This document shows positions 1-8,531 of a stretch of 64,000 bases of DNA, piece after piece. The position numbers and the translations under genes were made by a program. The number at the start of each line of letters is the position of its first letter. The first letter of the stretch is position 1. Below the pieces are notes generated by a model. That model had not been told where the DNA came from. It saw only the letters and a list, made by a program, of their open reading frames with translations, and did no database searches. The stretch lies in the NCBI RefSeq assembly GCF_017581965.1, contig NZ_JAGEVF010000004.1:248001-312000 (forward strand), read 5' to 3'. This DNA comes from Winogradskyella pelagia. Lineage in GTDB: Bacteria; Bacteroidota; Bacteroidia; Flavobacteriales; Flavobacteriaceae.

Positions 1-427
1 AGAAAGTTATTTCAGAAAAAGCCTTTATTGTAACATCATTATTGTCTTTATCTTTAGTAATATACTCCTGATTGAAACGAGGTGTTAATTTATCGTTGGT
101 GTAATATTGAAAGTGAGTGATAATATTAGGTTCCTGACCTTGATTTTGAAGCACCCAGTTCGTAAAACCATTGGGACGTATAATAATTTTCCTATTCACA
201 TCAGCATCTAAATCATTATCCCAATAAAACAAGTCCTCTGTAAAAGCATTGTAATAAAGAACCTTAGATTGGTATTCTTCTTCTGAATCTAAATCTTTAG
301 GGGATATTAATTTTTTAAACTCTCGAGAAAGACGTGTTTTACCAGTACCATTAAACGCATAAATTAATTGTACTTTTTTATTTGTATCCCTTAAATTTTC
401 AGCTATTTGTAATAATGTTTGTCCCAT
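1..427 (-). CDS. PrrC/RloC-like AAA ATPase (probable anticodon nuclease), N-terminal part
   Basis: The gene is cut by the window edge; 142 codons are visible from an ATG at 427. A P-loop (FNGTGKT, residues 25-31) lies close to the N-terminus, as in the ABC-type ATPase domain of PrrC/RloC anticodon nucleases. It begins 4 bp after the hsdS stop, so it is in the hsd operon. In the E. coli prr locus, PrrC sits between hsdS and hsdR of a Type IC system and cleaves tRNA-Lys when phage disarm the restriction enzyme. The position here matches. The C-terminal nuclease domain lies outside the window, so the nuclease call is inference; the ATPase call is firm. Confidence 0.6.
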   Translation of the reverse strand, partial: MGQTLLQIAENLRDTNKKVQLIYAFNGTGKTRLSREFKKLISPKDLDSEEEYQSKVLYYNAFTEDLFYWDNDLDADVNRKIIIRPNGFTNWVLQNQGQEPNIITHFQYYTNDKLTPRFNQEYITKDKDNNDVTIKAFSEITF

Positions 428-431
428 GCAT

Positions 432-1637
432 TTAAGCTTCTATTTTACCTTTTCTAAACGTTAGCAACTTATTTCTATAATACTCGTATTGTTGTTTACG
501 TAGTTCAATTTCTTTTGGCAAACCTTCACTTACTGAATTGGTAAGAATATTGAATTTATCTAAGATATTTACAATACGTTCTTGTTCTTTAATAGAAGGA
601 ATAGGAATTATAGCTTTACCTAAACCTTTAGCATTAATTGCAGAAATTTTACCAGTACGAATATGTTTTCTAATCTGTTCGTGGAATTGCTTAGTTCTAG
701 TAAAATAAGCCACATATTTAGGGTTTAAAGTGCTCTTATAATAAAAGCAAGCATCGTGAATAACAACACCTTCTTCACCTAACCATGCCGTTCCTTGTCC
801 TATATCTTCAATTGTTTCACCTGCTGCTACAATTACAACATCACCATTTTCGGCACGCCTAAGATTCTTTCTTTCTACAAGTTCATTTCTGACAAATGAT
901 TTTGTTTTATCTGCCCATGTACCATAATGTGTGTACATTTCACCATAGTGTATACATGGGACACCTTCTGAAAACATATCGGTTTTTACAAATCGTTTAC
1001 CTCTTATAAACTCACCTACATTTTCATCTCCCATAGGTAAATGTTCCACTTCTTTCTCATCAAAAGTGAACAATTTCTCGCGATAATAGGTGTATTGTTC
1101 ATTACGTGCTGAAAGTTCTGTTGTAAGCTCTGTTGTAAGTTCTGTAAAAGCATCTAGAACACTAACTATTTCTTTTTGTATTTTGAGTGACTTTTCAGGG
1201 GTTTCTGGACATGGGATTGGAATTGGGATATTTAGTAATTTACCTTTTGTTAATTTTGCTCTACCTCCACCAGATAAAAACGGTATAAAATTTACTATTT
1301 GTAAATAGTAATATAAAAACTTAGTTGTTATCTCATTTTTTCCTCTAATTACATGAATATGATTATTAGCCCAAAATTTTCCAACAGCATATTGAATTGA
1401 GTAACTCTCAAGACTTTTTGAACCATCTTCAGCAATTAGAATATATTTCCCATCATGCGTAAAACCTTCAACATAATCTTGAATATTGTTTGCTCCATAA
1501 TAAGGTATTTCTCCAGTTATTCGTAATGATGCCTTTACTGGTTTTCGCCCGCTATTTGCTATCTCTACAAAATCATCATCTCCTAAAGTTTTCCACTCTA
1601 CATGAACATCTTTTAAAAGCTTATCTAACTTACTCAT
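432..1637 (-). CDS. hsdS: Type I restriction-modification specificity subunit HsdS
   Basis: 401 aa. It chooses the DNA target of the Type I methyltransferase/restriction complex. There are two target-recognition domains (about residues 10-150 and 205-375), each followed by a helical spacer ending in a similar Q-Y-x-Y-Y-R-x-K-L segment (near 181-189 and near the C-terminus). The central spacer holds three tandem tetrapeptides, [12 protein letters not shown] (residues 165-176), placed like the TAEL repeats of EcoR124I-type (Type IC) HsdS. The ATG overlaps the hsdM stop by 4 bp (ATGA), which implies coupled translation. The hsdR gene is not in the window and presumably lies beyond position 1. 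Confidence 0.93.
   Translation of the reverse strand: MSKLDKLLKDVHVEWKTLGDDDFVEIANSGRKPVKASLRITGEIPYYGANNIQDYVEGFTHDGKYILIAEDGSKSLESYSIQYAVGKFWANNHIHVIRGKNEITTKFLYYYLQIVNFIPFLSGGGRAKLTKGKLLNIPIPIPCPETPEKSLKIQKEIVSVLDAFTELTTELTTELSARNEQYTYYREKLFTFDEKEVEHLPMGDENVGEFIRGKRFVKTDMFSEGVPCIHYGEMYTHYGTWADKTKSFVRNELVERKNLRRAENGDVVIVAAGETIEDIGQGTAWLGEEGVVIHDACFYYKSTLNPKYVAYFTRTKQFHEQIRKHIRTGKISAINAKGLGKAIIPIPSIKEQERIVNILDKFNILTNSVSEGLPKEIELRKQQYEYYRNKLLTFRKGKIEA
1109..1144 (-). repeat. 12-bp tandem repeat in the hsdS spacer
   Basis: Three near-identical in-frame 12-bp units (1109-1120, 1121-1132, 1133-1144; the last two differ by one base, TTGTAAGYTCTG) encode the [12 protein letters not shown] tetrapeptides between the two recognition domains. 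In EcoR124I and EcoR124II, gain or loss of one such unit changes the spacing of the bipartite recognition site by one base. The unit copy number here could vary in the same way. Confidence 0.85.
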
Positions 1638-3181
1638 GCTTCAATTTCTTTTACAATGTTGTCAATGTCAGCACGTAGTTTGTCTATCTTCTTAACTGTT
1701 GTAGCTATTTTTTGATTAAGCTCCTTAATATTTATTTTCTTACTCGTGTCTTTAGGTTCCACATAAGAACTTACAGAAAGGTTGTAATCGTTTTCGGCAA
1801 TTTTAATATTGTCTACTGATTTTGCTATATATTTAACATCCTCTTTACTATCAAACATTTCCATTATTTGGACAATGTGTTCATCTTTAAGGATGTTTAT
1901 ATTTCCTTCTTTTTTAAAGAAATCTTCACCGCTTACATTTATAAACTGAGTTGTATTAACTGTTTTGTTTTTTGAAAGCACTAAAATATCTACAGAAATA
2001 GAAGTTCCAAAGAAGAGGTTTGGTGCTAAAGCAATAATAGTTTCTACGTAATTATTATCTACCAGATATTTTCTTATTTTTTGTTCTGCACCACCACGAT
2101 AAAAAACACCAGGGAAACAAACCAAAGCTGCTCTACCTTTGCTAGACAAGTAGCTTAATGCGTGCAGTACAAATGCAAAATCTGCTTTAGATTTTGGTGC
2201 TAATACACCTGCCGGTGCAAAACGGTCATCATTAATCAATGTTGGGTCATCACTCCCTTTCCATTTTACAGAATAAGGCGGATTAGAAACAATAGCATCA
2301 AATGGTTTATCGTCGCCTAATTGAGGGTTAATCAATGTATTACCTAATACTATATGAAACTTATCGTAGTTGATGTTATGCAAAAACATATTCATACGTG
2401 CTAAGTTGTAAGTCGTATGGTTTATTTCTTGCCCATAGAACCCTTCCTCAATAATATGACTATCAAAGTGTTTTTTAGCTTGTAAGAGTAAAGAACCTGA
2501 ACCCGCAGCAGGGTCATAAATTTTATTTACCTTTTCCTGTTTGTGCATTGCTAATTGTGCAATGAGCTTAGACACCTTTTGAGGTGTGAAAAATTCACCA
2601 CCGGACTTACCTGCATTTGCTGCATAATTAGAGATAAGAAACTCATAGGCATCACCAAACAAATCAATTTGGTTATCCTCAAAATTTCCAAAATTTAAAC
2701 CTTCAACACCTTTTAAAACTGATGCAAGACGACTATTTTTATTTTCAACGGTATTTCCTAGTCGATTACTTGTGGTATCAAAATCTGCAAATAACCCTTT
2801 TATATCTTGTTCTGAAGGATAACCATTAGCAGAACTTTCTATTGCTGAAAATATAGCAGCTAAATCTGTATTTAGGTTTTCGTTATCGTTAGCATTTTTA
2901 GCAATGTTAACAAACAATTGACTTGGATAAATAAAATATCCTTTAGTTTTTATGGCATCATCTTTTATTTCAGGTGTAATTACATCATCTTGTAGGTTAG
3001 CATAATTTACGCTCTCATCACCAGCTTCAATATAATTGGTAAAATTCTCGCTGATAAAACGGTAGAAAAGTGTACCTAATACAAAGTGTTTAAAGTCCCA
3101 CCCATCTACAGAGCCACGTACTTCGTTAGCTATTTTCCATATTTGAGCTTGTAATTCGGCTCTTTGGCTTGTGCTTGTCAT
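1634..3181 (-). CDS. hsdM: Type I restriction-modification DNA methyltransferase HsdM
   Basis: 515 aa, the N6-adenine methyltransferase subunit. It has an N-terminal HsdM helical domain (about 1-150), a SAM-binding motif DPAAGSGS (223-230) and the catalytic NPPY (300-303). Length is normal for the family. It is the first large gene of the hsd operon, preceded at 15 bp by a small XRE regulator and overlapping hsdS by 4 bp. The complete motif set suggests an active enzyme. Confidence 0.95.
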   Translation of the reverse strand: MTSTSQRAELQAQIWKIANEVRGSVDGWDFKHFVLGTLFYRFISENFTNYIEAGDESVNYANLQDDVITPEIKDDAIKTKGYFIYPSQLFVNIAKNANDNENLNTDLAAIFSAIESSANGYPSEQDIKGLFADFDTTSNRLGNTVENKNSRLASVLKGVEGLNFGNFEDNQIDLFGDAYEFLISNYAANAGKSGGEFFTPQKVSKLIAQLAMHKQEKVNKIYDPAAGSGSLLLQAKKHFDSHIIEEGFYGQEINHTTYNLARMNMFLHNINYDKFHIVLGNTLINPQLGDDKPFDAIVSNPPYSVKWKGSDDPTLINDDRFAPAGVLAPKSKADFAFVLHALSYLSSKGRAALVCFPGVFYRGGAEQKIRKYLVDNNYVETIIALAPNLFFGTSISVDILVLSKNKTVNTTQFINVSGEDFFKKEGNINILKDEHIVQIMEMFDSKEDVKYIAKSVDNIKIAENDYNLSVSSYVEPKDTSKKINIKELNQKIATTVKKIDKLRADIDNIVKEIEA

Positions 3182-3196
3182 TTTTATATGCTGTTG

Positions 3197-3385
3197 TTAA
3201 TTTTCAATTAAAAGGTCACTTACCTTTATATTTAATATTTCCGCTATTTGATAAAGTACTTCCAAACTTGGTTGCTTACGATTTTGCACGTAGCCATTAA
3301 CTGTATTGAAACTCTTACCTAATTGCTCTGCAAGCCATACTTGCTTAACTCCTCGTTCTTCGAGGACTTCTTTAATCCGGTTCAT
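3197..3385 (-). CDS. XRE-family HTH regulator (restriction-system controller)
   Basis: 62 aa, essentially one Cro/C1-type helix-turn-helix domain (HTH about residues 13-45, with WLAEQLGKSFNTVNGYV as scanning and recognition helices). It ends 15 bp before hsdM on the same strand. This position and size fit a controller (C-protein-like) that tunes expression of the restriction-modification operon, which is inference. It is the first gene of the transcription unit and follows a 133-bp AT-rich intergenic stretch. Confidence 0.85.
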   Translation of the reverse strand: MNRIKEVLEERGVKQVWLAEQLGKSFNTVNGYVQNRKQPSLEVLYQIAEILNIKVSDLLIEN

Positions 3386-3518
3386 AGGGAATTATTTTGA
3401 ATGTTAAATATAGTATTTACTTTGTATTAACACATCGTATTACGTTATATTTTTATAATAAGACTAAAACGAATTAATAAACCCAAATAACCCAATGGTT
3501 TGTTTAGGTTTTACTGGG

Positions 3519-4592
3519 TTAGTTTTTACTGTAACCATATTGAAGGTTAAAGTGTTCTAAATATGTATCGATAATTTCGTATTCACCATCTTTTGACGAT
3601 AAAAAATAAGGAAGGATTTTACTTATTGATAAATTGCCTTTTAATAAGTCATCTGCATAAGCTGTAAATGAATGCGTGATTTGTAATTCATTTCTATACT
3701 TTAATGCTGTTTTTAATTGCTGTTTTATTCTTTTTGTGACTACCAATTTAGTTTTACTTTTTGCTCTTGAATAATCATCATCTTTATTATACATTTCAAT
3801 TCTTTTGTTGTAAATCCTTTGTAATTCATCAACCATTTGTTCAACATAATCATTCTCATCAACAATTTTTTGTTCAATGTATTTTAGTTTATTAACTGCT
3901 ATTGAATCGAATGCAAAGAATTTGTTTAAAGACGGTCTGTGTTCTTCTTCAAAATACTTTTCAAGATATTCACAAAGAAATTCTATTTCATAATTTTTTA
4001 AAGCACGGAATAAATCAATATCATTAAATTTCAGCGCCGTTGGTGAAATATTTTTTTGATATTTAAGAGAAGCTAAATAATCATTAAAAAAAGAGAGAAC
4101 ATCTTCCCCTTCAGATTCGCTGTTATATTTTTCTTTTTTATTTATTTCTTCTTTATTATTCTTTATATTATTCTTTTGTAGGTAGTTGTCAACTAAAGGG
4201 ATAAAGAAATCAGACAAATGCTTACTAAAATCAGAAGATAGTTGACCGTTATTAGACAACTGATATATTTTAGGTATTAAATCAACTATTTTAGGGTAGT
4301 GAACAGTAAAAAACTTTACTCTTGGCATCCCTTTAATTTCTGTTGATATAATACCAAGGTCTTTGAATCTTCTAATTATAGAATTTAAAGAGTGTTTTTT
4401 AATTCCTGTTTCTTGTCTGATAGTTTCTGAACTATGAAAGAACTCTTTTTGTTTTTTAAAAGCCATTCCTTTAACTACTATATACTCAAAAAAAACAACC
4501 TCTTCACAATTGAAGAAGTCATAATTGTATCGGTTTAGTTTTAATATATTAATGGCTAAAGGATGCTTATCCTTCTTTTTTAATTTTTGCAT
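3519..4592 (-). CDS. Island protein with winged-helix-like N-terminus, function unknown
   Basis: 357 aa, Lys/Glu/Asn-rich. Residues about 50-95 (SSETIRQETGIKKHSLNSII, then a short beta-like turn) look like a winged-helix DNA-binding domain of the replication-initiator or MarR-like kind. The remainder is charged and helical, with a low-complexity Asn/Lys/Glu stretch near 140-160. It lies between the excisionase-like gene and the restriction module, where such proteins are often found in Bacteroidota integrative elements. It could be a replication or transfer regulator. I do not recognise a named family. Confidence 0.6.
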   Translation of the reverse strand: MQKLKKKDKHPLAINILKLNRYNYDFFNCEEVVFFEYIVVKGMAFKKQKEFFHSSETIRQETGIKKHSLNSIIRRFKDLGIISTEIKGMPRVKFFTVHYPKIVDLIPKIYQLSNNGQLSSDFSKHLSDFFIPLVDNYLQKNNIKNNKEEINKKEKYNSESEGEDVLSFFNDYLASLKYQKNISPTALKFNDIDLFRALKNYEIEFLCEYLEKYFEEEHRPSLNKFFAFDSIAVNKLKYIEQKIVDENDYVEQMVDELQRIYNKRIEMYNKDDDYSRAKSKTKLVVTKRIKQQLKTALKYRNELQITHSFTAYADDLLKGNLSISKILPYFLSSKDGEYEIIDTYLEHFNLQYGYSKN

Positions 4593-5153
4593 CTGACCTA
4601 CTGAATTAAATTTATTATTACTGTTTATTCACATTATGATTTCTAAATACGCTACCGCAATTTGCATATATTATATACCAACGTCCACTAGCTAATTGAT
4701 ACATCTGAATATTAGTACAGATGACTTATGCCCACTTATGCCCATAAGAACCCTTATACCTATGCATATATTTATTATAGTAGATAAATATCACTTTTTC
4801 TACTAAAAATATAACACAAATAAGCAAGAGGGTCGCAAAAACCGCTCGTTTTAGCACTCGTTTTTCCGCTATGCATCGGTGTTAGCTATCGACAAAACTC
4901 ATAATGAGTAAATACATGCATTTTTTGGCGTGGGTTGACGGTTCTTGTGGCGGATGCTCTCTCGTAATTTTGCTTCTGCGAAAATTGAGGTGTATTAGCA
5001 TCGGCAATCATTGCCCACTTTCACTAACTTCGAGTACTGTACTACAAACCAGCAGTTGCATCTCGCCTCATGCTGTAAGTTCGTATGTCGTTTGAGTTAA
5101 GGTCTAACCATTAAAAACACCTTTGTTTGTTCAAGACAATATTTGGGCAATTA
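4593..5153. other. Non-coding 560-bp stretch of the island with hairpin-forming segments
   Basis: No convincing gene. The right half (about 4830-5100) is less AT-rich than the flanks. It contains a partial direct repeat (CTCGTTTT twice near 4846-4866) and a nested inverted repeat at about 4950-5005: outer arms GATGC 4953-4957 and GCATC 4998-5002, inner arms AATTTT 4966-4971 and AAAATT 4981-4986. It could be a recombination or transfer site, an RNA, or the remnant of an older insertion. Nothing in the sequence decides between these. Confidence 0.4.
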
Positions 5154-5417
5154 TTATGCGCTTTTGTTTTGGGTTAAAATTCTAACTACATCGTCATACT
5201 CATAGTACATTGTTTTACCCATTTTGGTAAAGGGTAGTGTACCATTGATTCGTAAATTCTGCAACGTACCTGGTGAAATATTTAATAGCTCACGCACGTC
5301 TGCTGATTTTAACCACTTTTTTTGCTCGTTTTGGCTTCCTAAAATTGTCTTCAGTTCTGTAATGATTTCCTGTTTTAGAGTCTTTAAATCATCCTTTGTA
5401 ATTACTTCAAATGTCAT
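5154..5417 (-). CDS. Excisionase-like helix-turn-helix protein
   Basis: 87 aa. The C-terminal half (WLKSADVRELLNISPGTLQN through DVVRILTQ, about residues 35-83) is a MerR-like/HTH_17 winged domain of the excisionase family. The N-terminal third is an acidic helical leader (about 1-30). The gene sits downstream of the integrase on the same strand, a common arrangement in Bacteroidota integrative elements, where the protein helps direct excision or regulates transfer genes. Start ATG at 5417. Confidence 0.8.
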   Translation of the reverse strand: MTFEVITKDDLKTLKQEIITELKTILGSQNEQKKWLKSADVRELLNISPGTLQNLRINGTLPFTKMGKTMYYEYDDVVRILTQNKSA

Positions 5418-5438
5418 TCTATATTAAAACGTATTAAA

Positions 5439-5452
5439 AGGTGTAAACACCT
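5439..5452. promoter_or_regulatory. Inverted repeat upstream of the excisionase-like gene
   Basis: Perfect 6-bp arms AGGTGT and ACACCT separated by AA, 22 bp upstream of the ATG at 5417. Position and symmetry suit an operator, possibly autoregulatory. No binding protein can be assigned from sequence. Confidence 0.4.
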
Positions 5453-5532
5453 GATTTATATTGTGTTAATTTACGATATTTTGACCTTTACATAAAACAA
5501 ACTTATTAACATTTATGCACTATCTTTTAACA

Positions 5533-5559
5533 GAAAAACCCTTGAATAATCAAGGGTTT
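5533..5559 (-). terminator. Rho-independent terminator of the integrase gene
   Basis: 10-bp perfect stem AAACCCTTGA / TCAAGGGTTT with a 4-nt loop, followed on the minus strand by a run of five T. It starts about 30 bp after the integrase stop. Confidence 0.75.
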
Positions 5560-5591
5560 AAGCATATACTTATGTTCTTTGTTTATATATG

Positions 5592-6842
5592 TTAATTAGC
5601 AATTCTCTTGGAAGCGTCAACATTACTTTTATCAGCAAACTTTTGTTTTAAAATTGCCATATCATCACTTACTTTTCTATCCAATATTTTAGCATAGTGT
5701 TGTGTCGTTTTAAGTGATTTATGCCCTAACATTTTGCTTACTGATTCCATTGGTACACCATTAGACAATGTTACCGTAGTTGCAAACGTATGACGAGCTA
5801 AATGGGTGGTTAGGTTTTTATTGATACCACACAAATCTGCTATCTCTTTTAAATAGGCATTAGACTTTTGATTGCTTAATACAGGAAGTAAAACCCCTTT
5901 AGTAACTGCCTCTGGATGGTTCTCGTATTTCTTTATAATCTCTAAAGCGGTTGGAAGTAGTGGAATATTACTGCGTGTATCGGTTTTAGTACGCTTTGTC
6001 TTTATCCATTTATCGCCATCAATACCAAATACCAAATTGTCCTTTGATAGCTTCTTAACGTCGCTATATGCCAAACCTGTAAAGCAACAGAATATAAAAA
6101 TATCTCTTACTTGCTCTAATCTATTAGTATGCAATTCTTTTTCGAGCATTGTTTGTATTTCTTCTTCTGAAAGGAATTGACGTTCCACTTCTTTTAAACG
6201 CACCTTATAATTTAGAAATGGGTCTTTTTTAATCCAATCGTTGGCTATTGCAATACGCACTATCTTTTTAAAATTCTTGATATACTTAATTGTGCTGTTA
6301 TGTCCGCAGTTTCTAACGGTTTTTAAATAGAACTCAAAATCTGTAATATACTTGTGGTCTATTCTATTCACAGGAATATCACTTACCTTGTACTGATGTT
6401 GCATAAACTCTTTAAGATGCTTACATACTGTTTTATAGCGTTCTAAAGTTCCTGCTGAAAACTCTCTACCAACTAATTTTTCAACTTGCTTGTTGTGATT
6501 TTTAAAGATGGTTATAAGTGTTCTTTGTTTTTCCTCAACGCCTAAAAACTTGTTTTTTAGGGTTTCGGTTGTAACCTCTTTGTTATCTTGTATTAAGTCT
6601 CTTTGGCTTTGATATACTTTGGTAGTTAGTGAATCTAAATAGGCATTTAGTTCTCGTATATCTTCTGTTCTTCCAATAGCTTTATTGGCTTCAACGCTCC
6701 ATTTCTCAATCTCAATGGTACGTTTTGTACTAATCTCTGTACGCTTACCATCTATGGTAATACGTAGGTAAATAGGGCATTTGCCCTGTGCATCTACTTT
6801 ACTCTTTTTTAAGTAGAATAATAATCCAAATGTTTTGTTCAT
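5592..6842 (-). CDS. Tyrosine recombinase/integrase of the Bacteroidota type
   Basis: 416 aa. It integrates and excises the island. There is an N-terminal arm-binding domain (about 1-90), a SAM-like core-binding domain (about 105-205) and a catalytic domain (about 220-400). Catalytic residues seen are HLAR (H347, R350), H374 and the nucleophile Y383. The first catalytic Arg, expected in FTGLRYxD, is Ala here (GLAYSD, 256-261). Replacement of this Arg is also known in IntDOT of CTnDOT. The gene lies just downstream of the tRNA-Ser 3' end, so that tRNA is the likely attachment site. Confidence 0.93.
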   Translation of the reverse strand: MNKTFGLLFYLKKSKVDAQGKCPIYLRITIDGKRTEISTKRTIEIEKWSVEANKAIGRTEDIRELNAYLDSLTTKVYQSQRDLIQDNKEVTTETLKNKFLGVEEKQRTLITIFKNHNKQVEKLVGREFSAGTLERYKTVCKHLKEFMQHQYKVSDIPVNRIDHKYITDFEFYLKTVRNCGHNSTIKYIKNFKKIVRIAIANDWIKKDPFLNYKVRLKEVERQFLSEEEIQTMLEKELHTNRLEQVRDIFIFCCFTGLAYSDVKKLSKDNLVFGIDGDKWIKTKRTKTDTRSNIPLLPTALEIIKKYENHPEAVTKGVLLPVLSNQKSNAYLKEIADLCGINKNLTTHLARHTFATTVTLSNGVPMESVSKMLGHKSLKTTQHYAKILDRKVSDDMAILKQKFADKSNVDASKRIAN

Positions 6843-6845
6843 TCT

Positions 6846-6978
6846 GGTGACCTTTAATTATACATTAATTTACAAAATTCCGAGGTCTTTTAATTGGTAT
6901 ATTGTACTGATTTATAAACAGTTATAAACAATTAGGTGACCTAATTAAGGTTTAAAAAAGGTCACCTAATAGGTCACC
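6846..6978. repeat. Four GGTSACC repeats between the integrase and tRNA-Ser
   Basis: GGTGACC occurs at 6846-6852 and 6935-6941, and its reverse complement GGTCACC at 6960-6966 and 6972-6978. The second copy is the centre of a larger near-palindrome (AATTAGGTGACCTAATT). A separate direct repeat of TTATAAACA occurs at about 6912-6930. The location, between integrase start and tRNA 3' end, suggests integrase or excisionase arm-binding sites or an autoregulatory operator. Confidence 0.6.
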
Positions 6979-7022
6979 AACAGAATGGTTTTTAATACAT
7001 ATTTTGATGTTTTGGGTAAAAT

Positions 7023-7057
7023 AAAAAGTCCCATAAACATTGAGTTTACAGGACTTT
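7023..7057 (-). terminator. Terminator of tRNA-Ser
   Basis: Stem AAAGTCC / GGACTTT (7025-7031 and 7051-7057) with an inner TAAAC / GTTTA pairing. On the minus strand it is followed by a T-rich tract, 20-55 bp after the tRNA 3' end. Confidence 0.7.
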
Positions 7058-7077
7058 CGTCGATTTTGAATAAATCT

Positions 7078-7165
7078 TGGCGGAGAAAGAGGGATTCGAA
7101 CCCCCGGAGGTGTGACCCTCGCCAGTTTTCAAGACTGGTGCATTCGACCACTCTGCCATTTCTCC
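7078..7165 (-). tRNA. tRNA-Ser (anticodon TGA)
   Basis: 88 nt including an encoded CCA (7078-7080). The acceptor stem GGAGAAA / TTTCTCC pairs perfectly, the anticodon loop CTTGAAA gives TGA, the long variable arm is that of a class II tRNA, and the T-loop TTCGAAT is standard. The island integrase begins about 235 bp beyond its 3' end, so it is the probable integration target. Confidence 0.97.
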
Positions 7166-7343
7166 AATTAGCGGTTGCAAATATAAACTCCTTTTTGTTG
7201 TAGCCAAAAGAATTTTTATTGTTTTTTAACCGATTTAAAATTTAACAACAACTGACAACAAAATTTGGTAAGATTATGAAAAGCATTGTATTTTCGGCAC
7301 TATATATGATATCTCACACGTTGTAGGTCTTAAACAATAATTT

Positions 7344-8123
7344 ATGAAGAAAATTATCATTGCTCTTTCTCTATTCTATAGTCTTGTACTTATAAGTCAG
7401 AACAGTACGATATCACCAGATGAAAAATTAGTATATACGGCTACCTACAATATGTCTGGTATCCTTACGGATATTGCACAAGTAACTATGGAAACTAGCG
7501 AAGTTAAAACATCAAAAAGTACATTGTTACGTTTGAAATGTACTGCAACGACTTACAAGAAATGGGATAATTTTTTTAAAATAAGAGATTTATATGAGAG
7601 CTATGTTAATCCAAAAACCTTAACACCCTATTTATACAAAAGAGATATTAGTGAAGGTGGCTATTATAAATTTATGCAGTATAAATTTAAGCCTAAAGAT
7701 GGCACCGTGCAGAGCCTTAAACGCAAAAAACGCAAGGATGGTAAAACTTGGGATGAAAATAAAAATTTGAAAGTAGGCCCTAAAACAAAAGACCTAGTTA
7801 GTACCTTTTATCATATTAGAACACTAGATATAAACAAAGCGAAACCTGGCGACCAACAAAGCTTTACAGTTTTATTTGATAATGAAGAAAATGTAGTCAC
7901 CTTAACGTATATAGCTAAAGAAACTATTTCAACCAATATAGGAAGAAAAGAGTGTTACAAATTGGCCATTTCTTTGCAGAACAATGATATTCTTAAAGGT
8001 AAAAATGACAACCTACTTTGGCTTACGGCAGATGAAAATAAGATACCTGTTTATGCCACCTTTAAAATACCTGTTGGTAATGGAGAACTTAAAATTAATT
8101 CTGCAAAAGGCTTAAAATATTAA
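7344..8123 (+). CDS. DUF3108 domain-containing exported protein
   Basis: 259 aa. An N-terminal signal peptide (about residues 1-18, MKKIIIALSLFYSLVLISQ) precedes a beta-rich DUF3108 domain covering most of the protein (YTATYNMSGI start; VLFDNEENVVTLTY; closing YATFKIPVGNGELKI). The family is periplasmic or outer-envelope, of unknown function, and common in Bacteroidota. It is the first gene after the tRNA-Ser boundary, followed 5 bp later by a small membrane protein, probably in one operon. Confidence 0.85.
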   Translation: MKKIIIALSLFYSLVLISQNSTISPDEKLVYTATYNMSGILTDIAQVTMETSEVKTSKSTLLRLKCTATTYKKWDNFFKIRDLYESYVNPKTLTPYLYKRDISEGGYYKFMQYKFKPKDGTVQSLKRKKRKDGKTWDENKNLKVGPKTKDLVSTFYHIRTLDINKAKPGDQQSFTVLFDNEENVVTLTYIAKETISTNIGRKECYKLAISLQNNDILKGKNDNLLWLTADENKIPVYATFKIPVGNGELKINSAKGLKY

Positions 8124-8128
8124 CAAAC

Positions 8129-8464
8129 ATGAAAAAATTATTTATCATTTTAGGTTTCATATCAGCAATAATAGCAGTACTCCTTGCTGTTACACCACTC
8201 TCTAATCTGGCTATAATTCCAATAGTTTTAGGGTTCATATCTGGTTTAATCATTATTTACCTCAATAAAAAAGAACAAACCAAAACAAAATCAATTCAAT
8301 ACATATTCCTTCTTGTAATAATTGCCTTAGCCTTAACTCTTTATAAAGGGCTATTTGTCTCTAATGAAGTTGGGGACATAGAACAATTAGAACAAAGAGA
8401 GGATGAAAATTTAGAAGACTCCAAAGAAATTTTGGAAGGTTTAGAAATTGACGAAGATTTATAA
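8129..8464 (+). CDS. Small hypothetical membrane protein
   Basis: 111 aa. Two hydrophobic segments fill residues 1-45, a third spans about 60-80, and a strongly acidic tail (Glu/Asp-rich, about 85-111) follows. It starts 5 bp after the DUF3108 gene. No family recognised. Confidence 0.65.
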   Translation: MKKLFIILGFISAIIAVLLAVTPLSNLAIIPIVLGFISGLIIIYLNKKEQTKTKSIQYIFLLVIIALALTLYKGLFVSNEVGDIEQLEQREDENLEDSKEILEGLEIDEDL

Positions 8465-8531
8465 CTTTGCATTCATTATTCATTTAAAATTCTACTCTAA
8501 ATCTTATTTTTAATCAAATTCATTTATTGCA

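Noticed and set aside
4904-5095. Open frame of 63 codons on the plus strand in the island non-coding block
   Set aside because: Cys/Ser/Leu-rich product without domain-like pattern; it runs through the inverted repeat and lies divergent from all island genes.
6966-7151. Open frame of 61 codons on the minus strand
   Set aside because: It runs through the tRNA-Ser gene and its terminator; coding use is not credible.
7325-7340. TTAAACAA half-site upstream of the DUF3108 gene
   Set aside because: No TTGTTYAA 24 bp upstream; not counted as a member of the repeat family.
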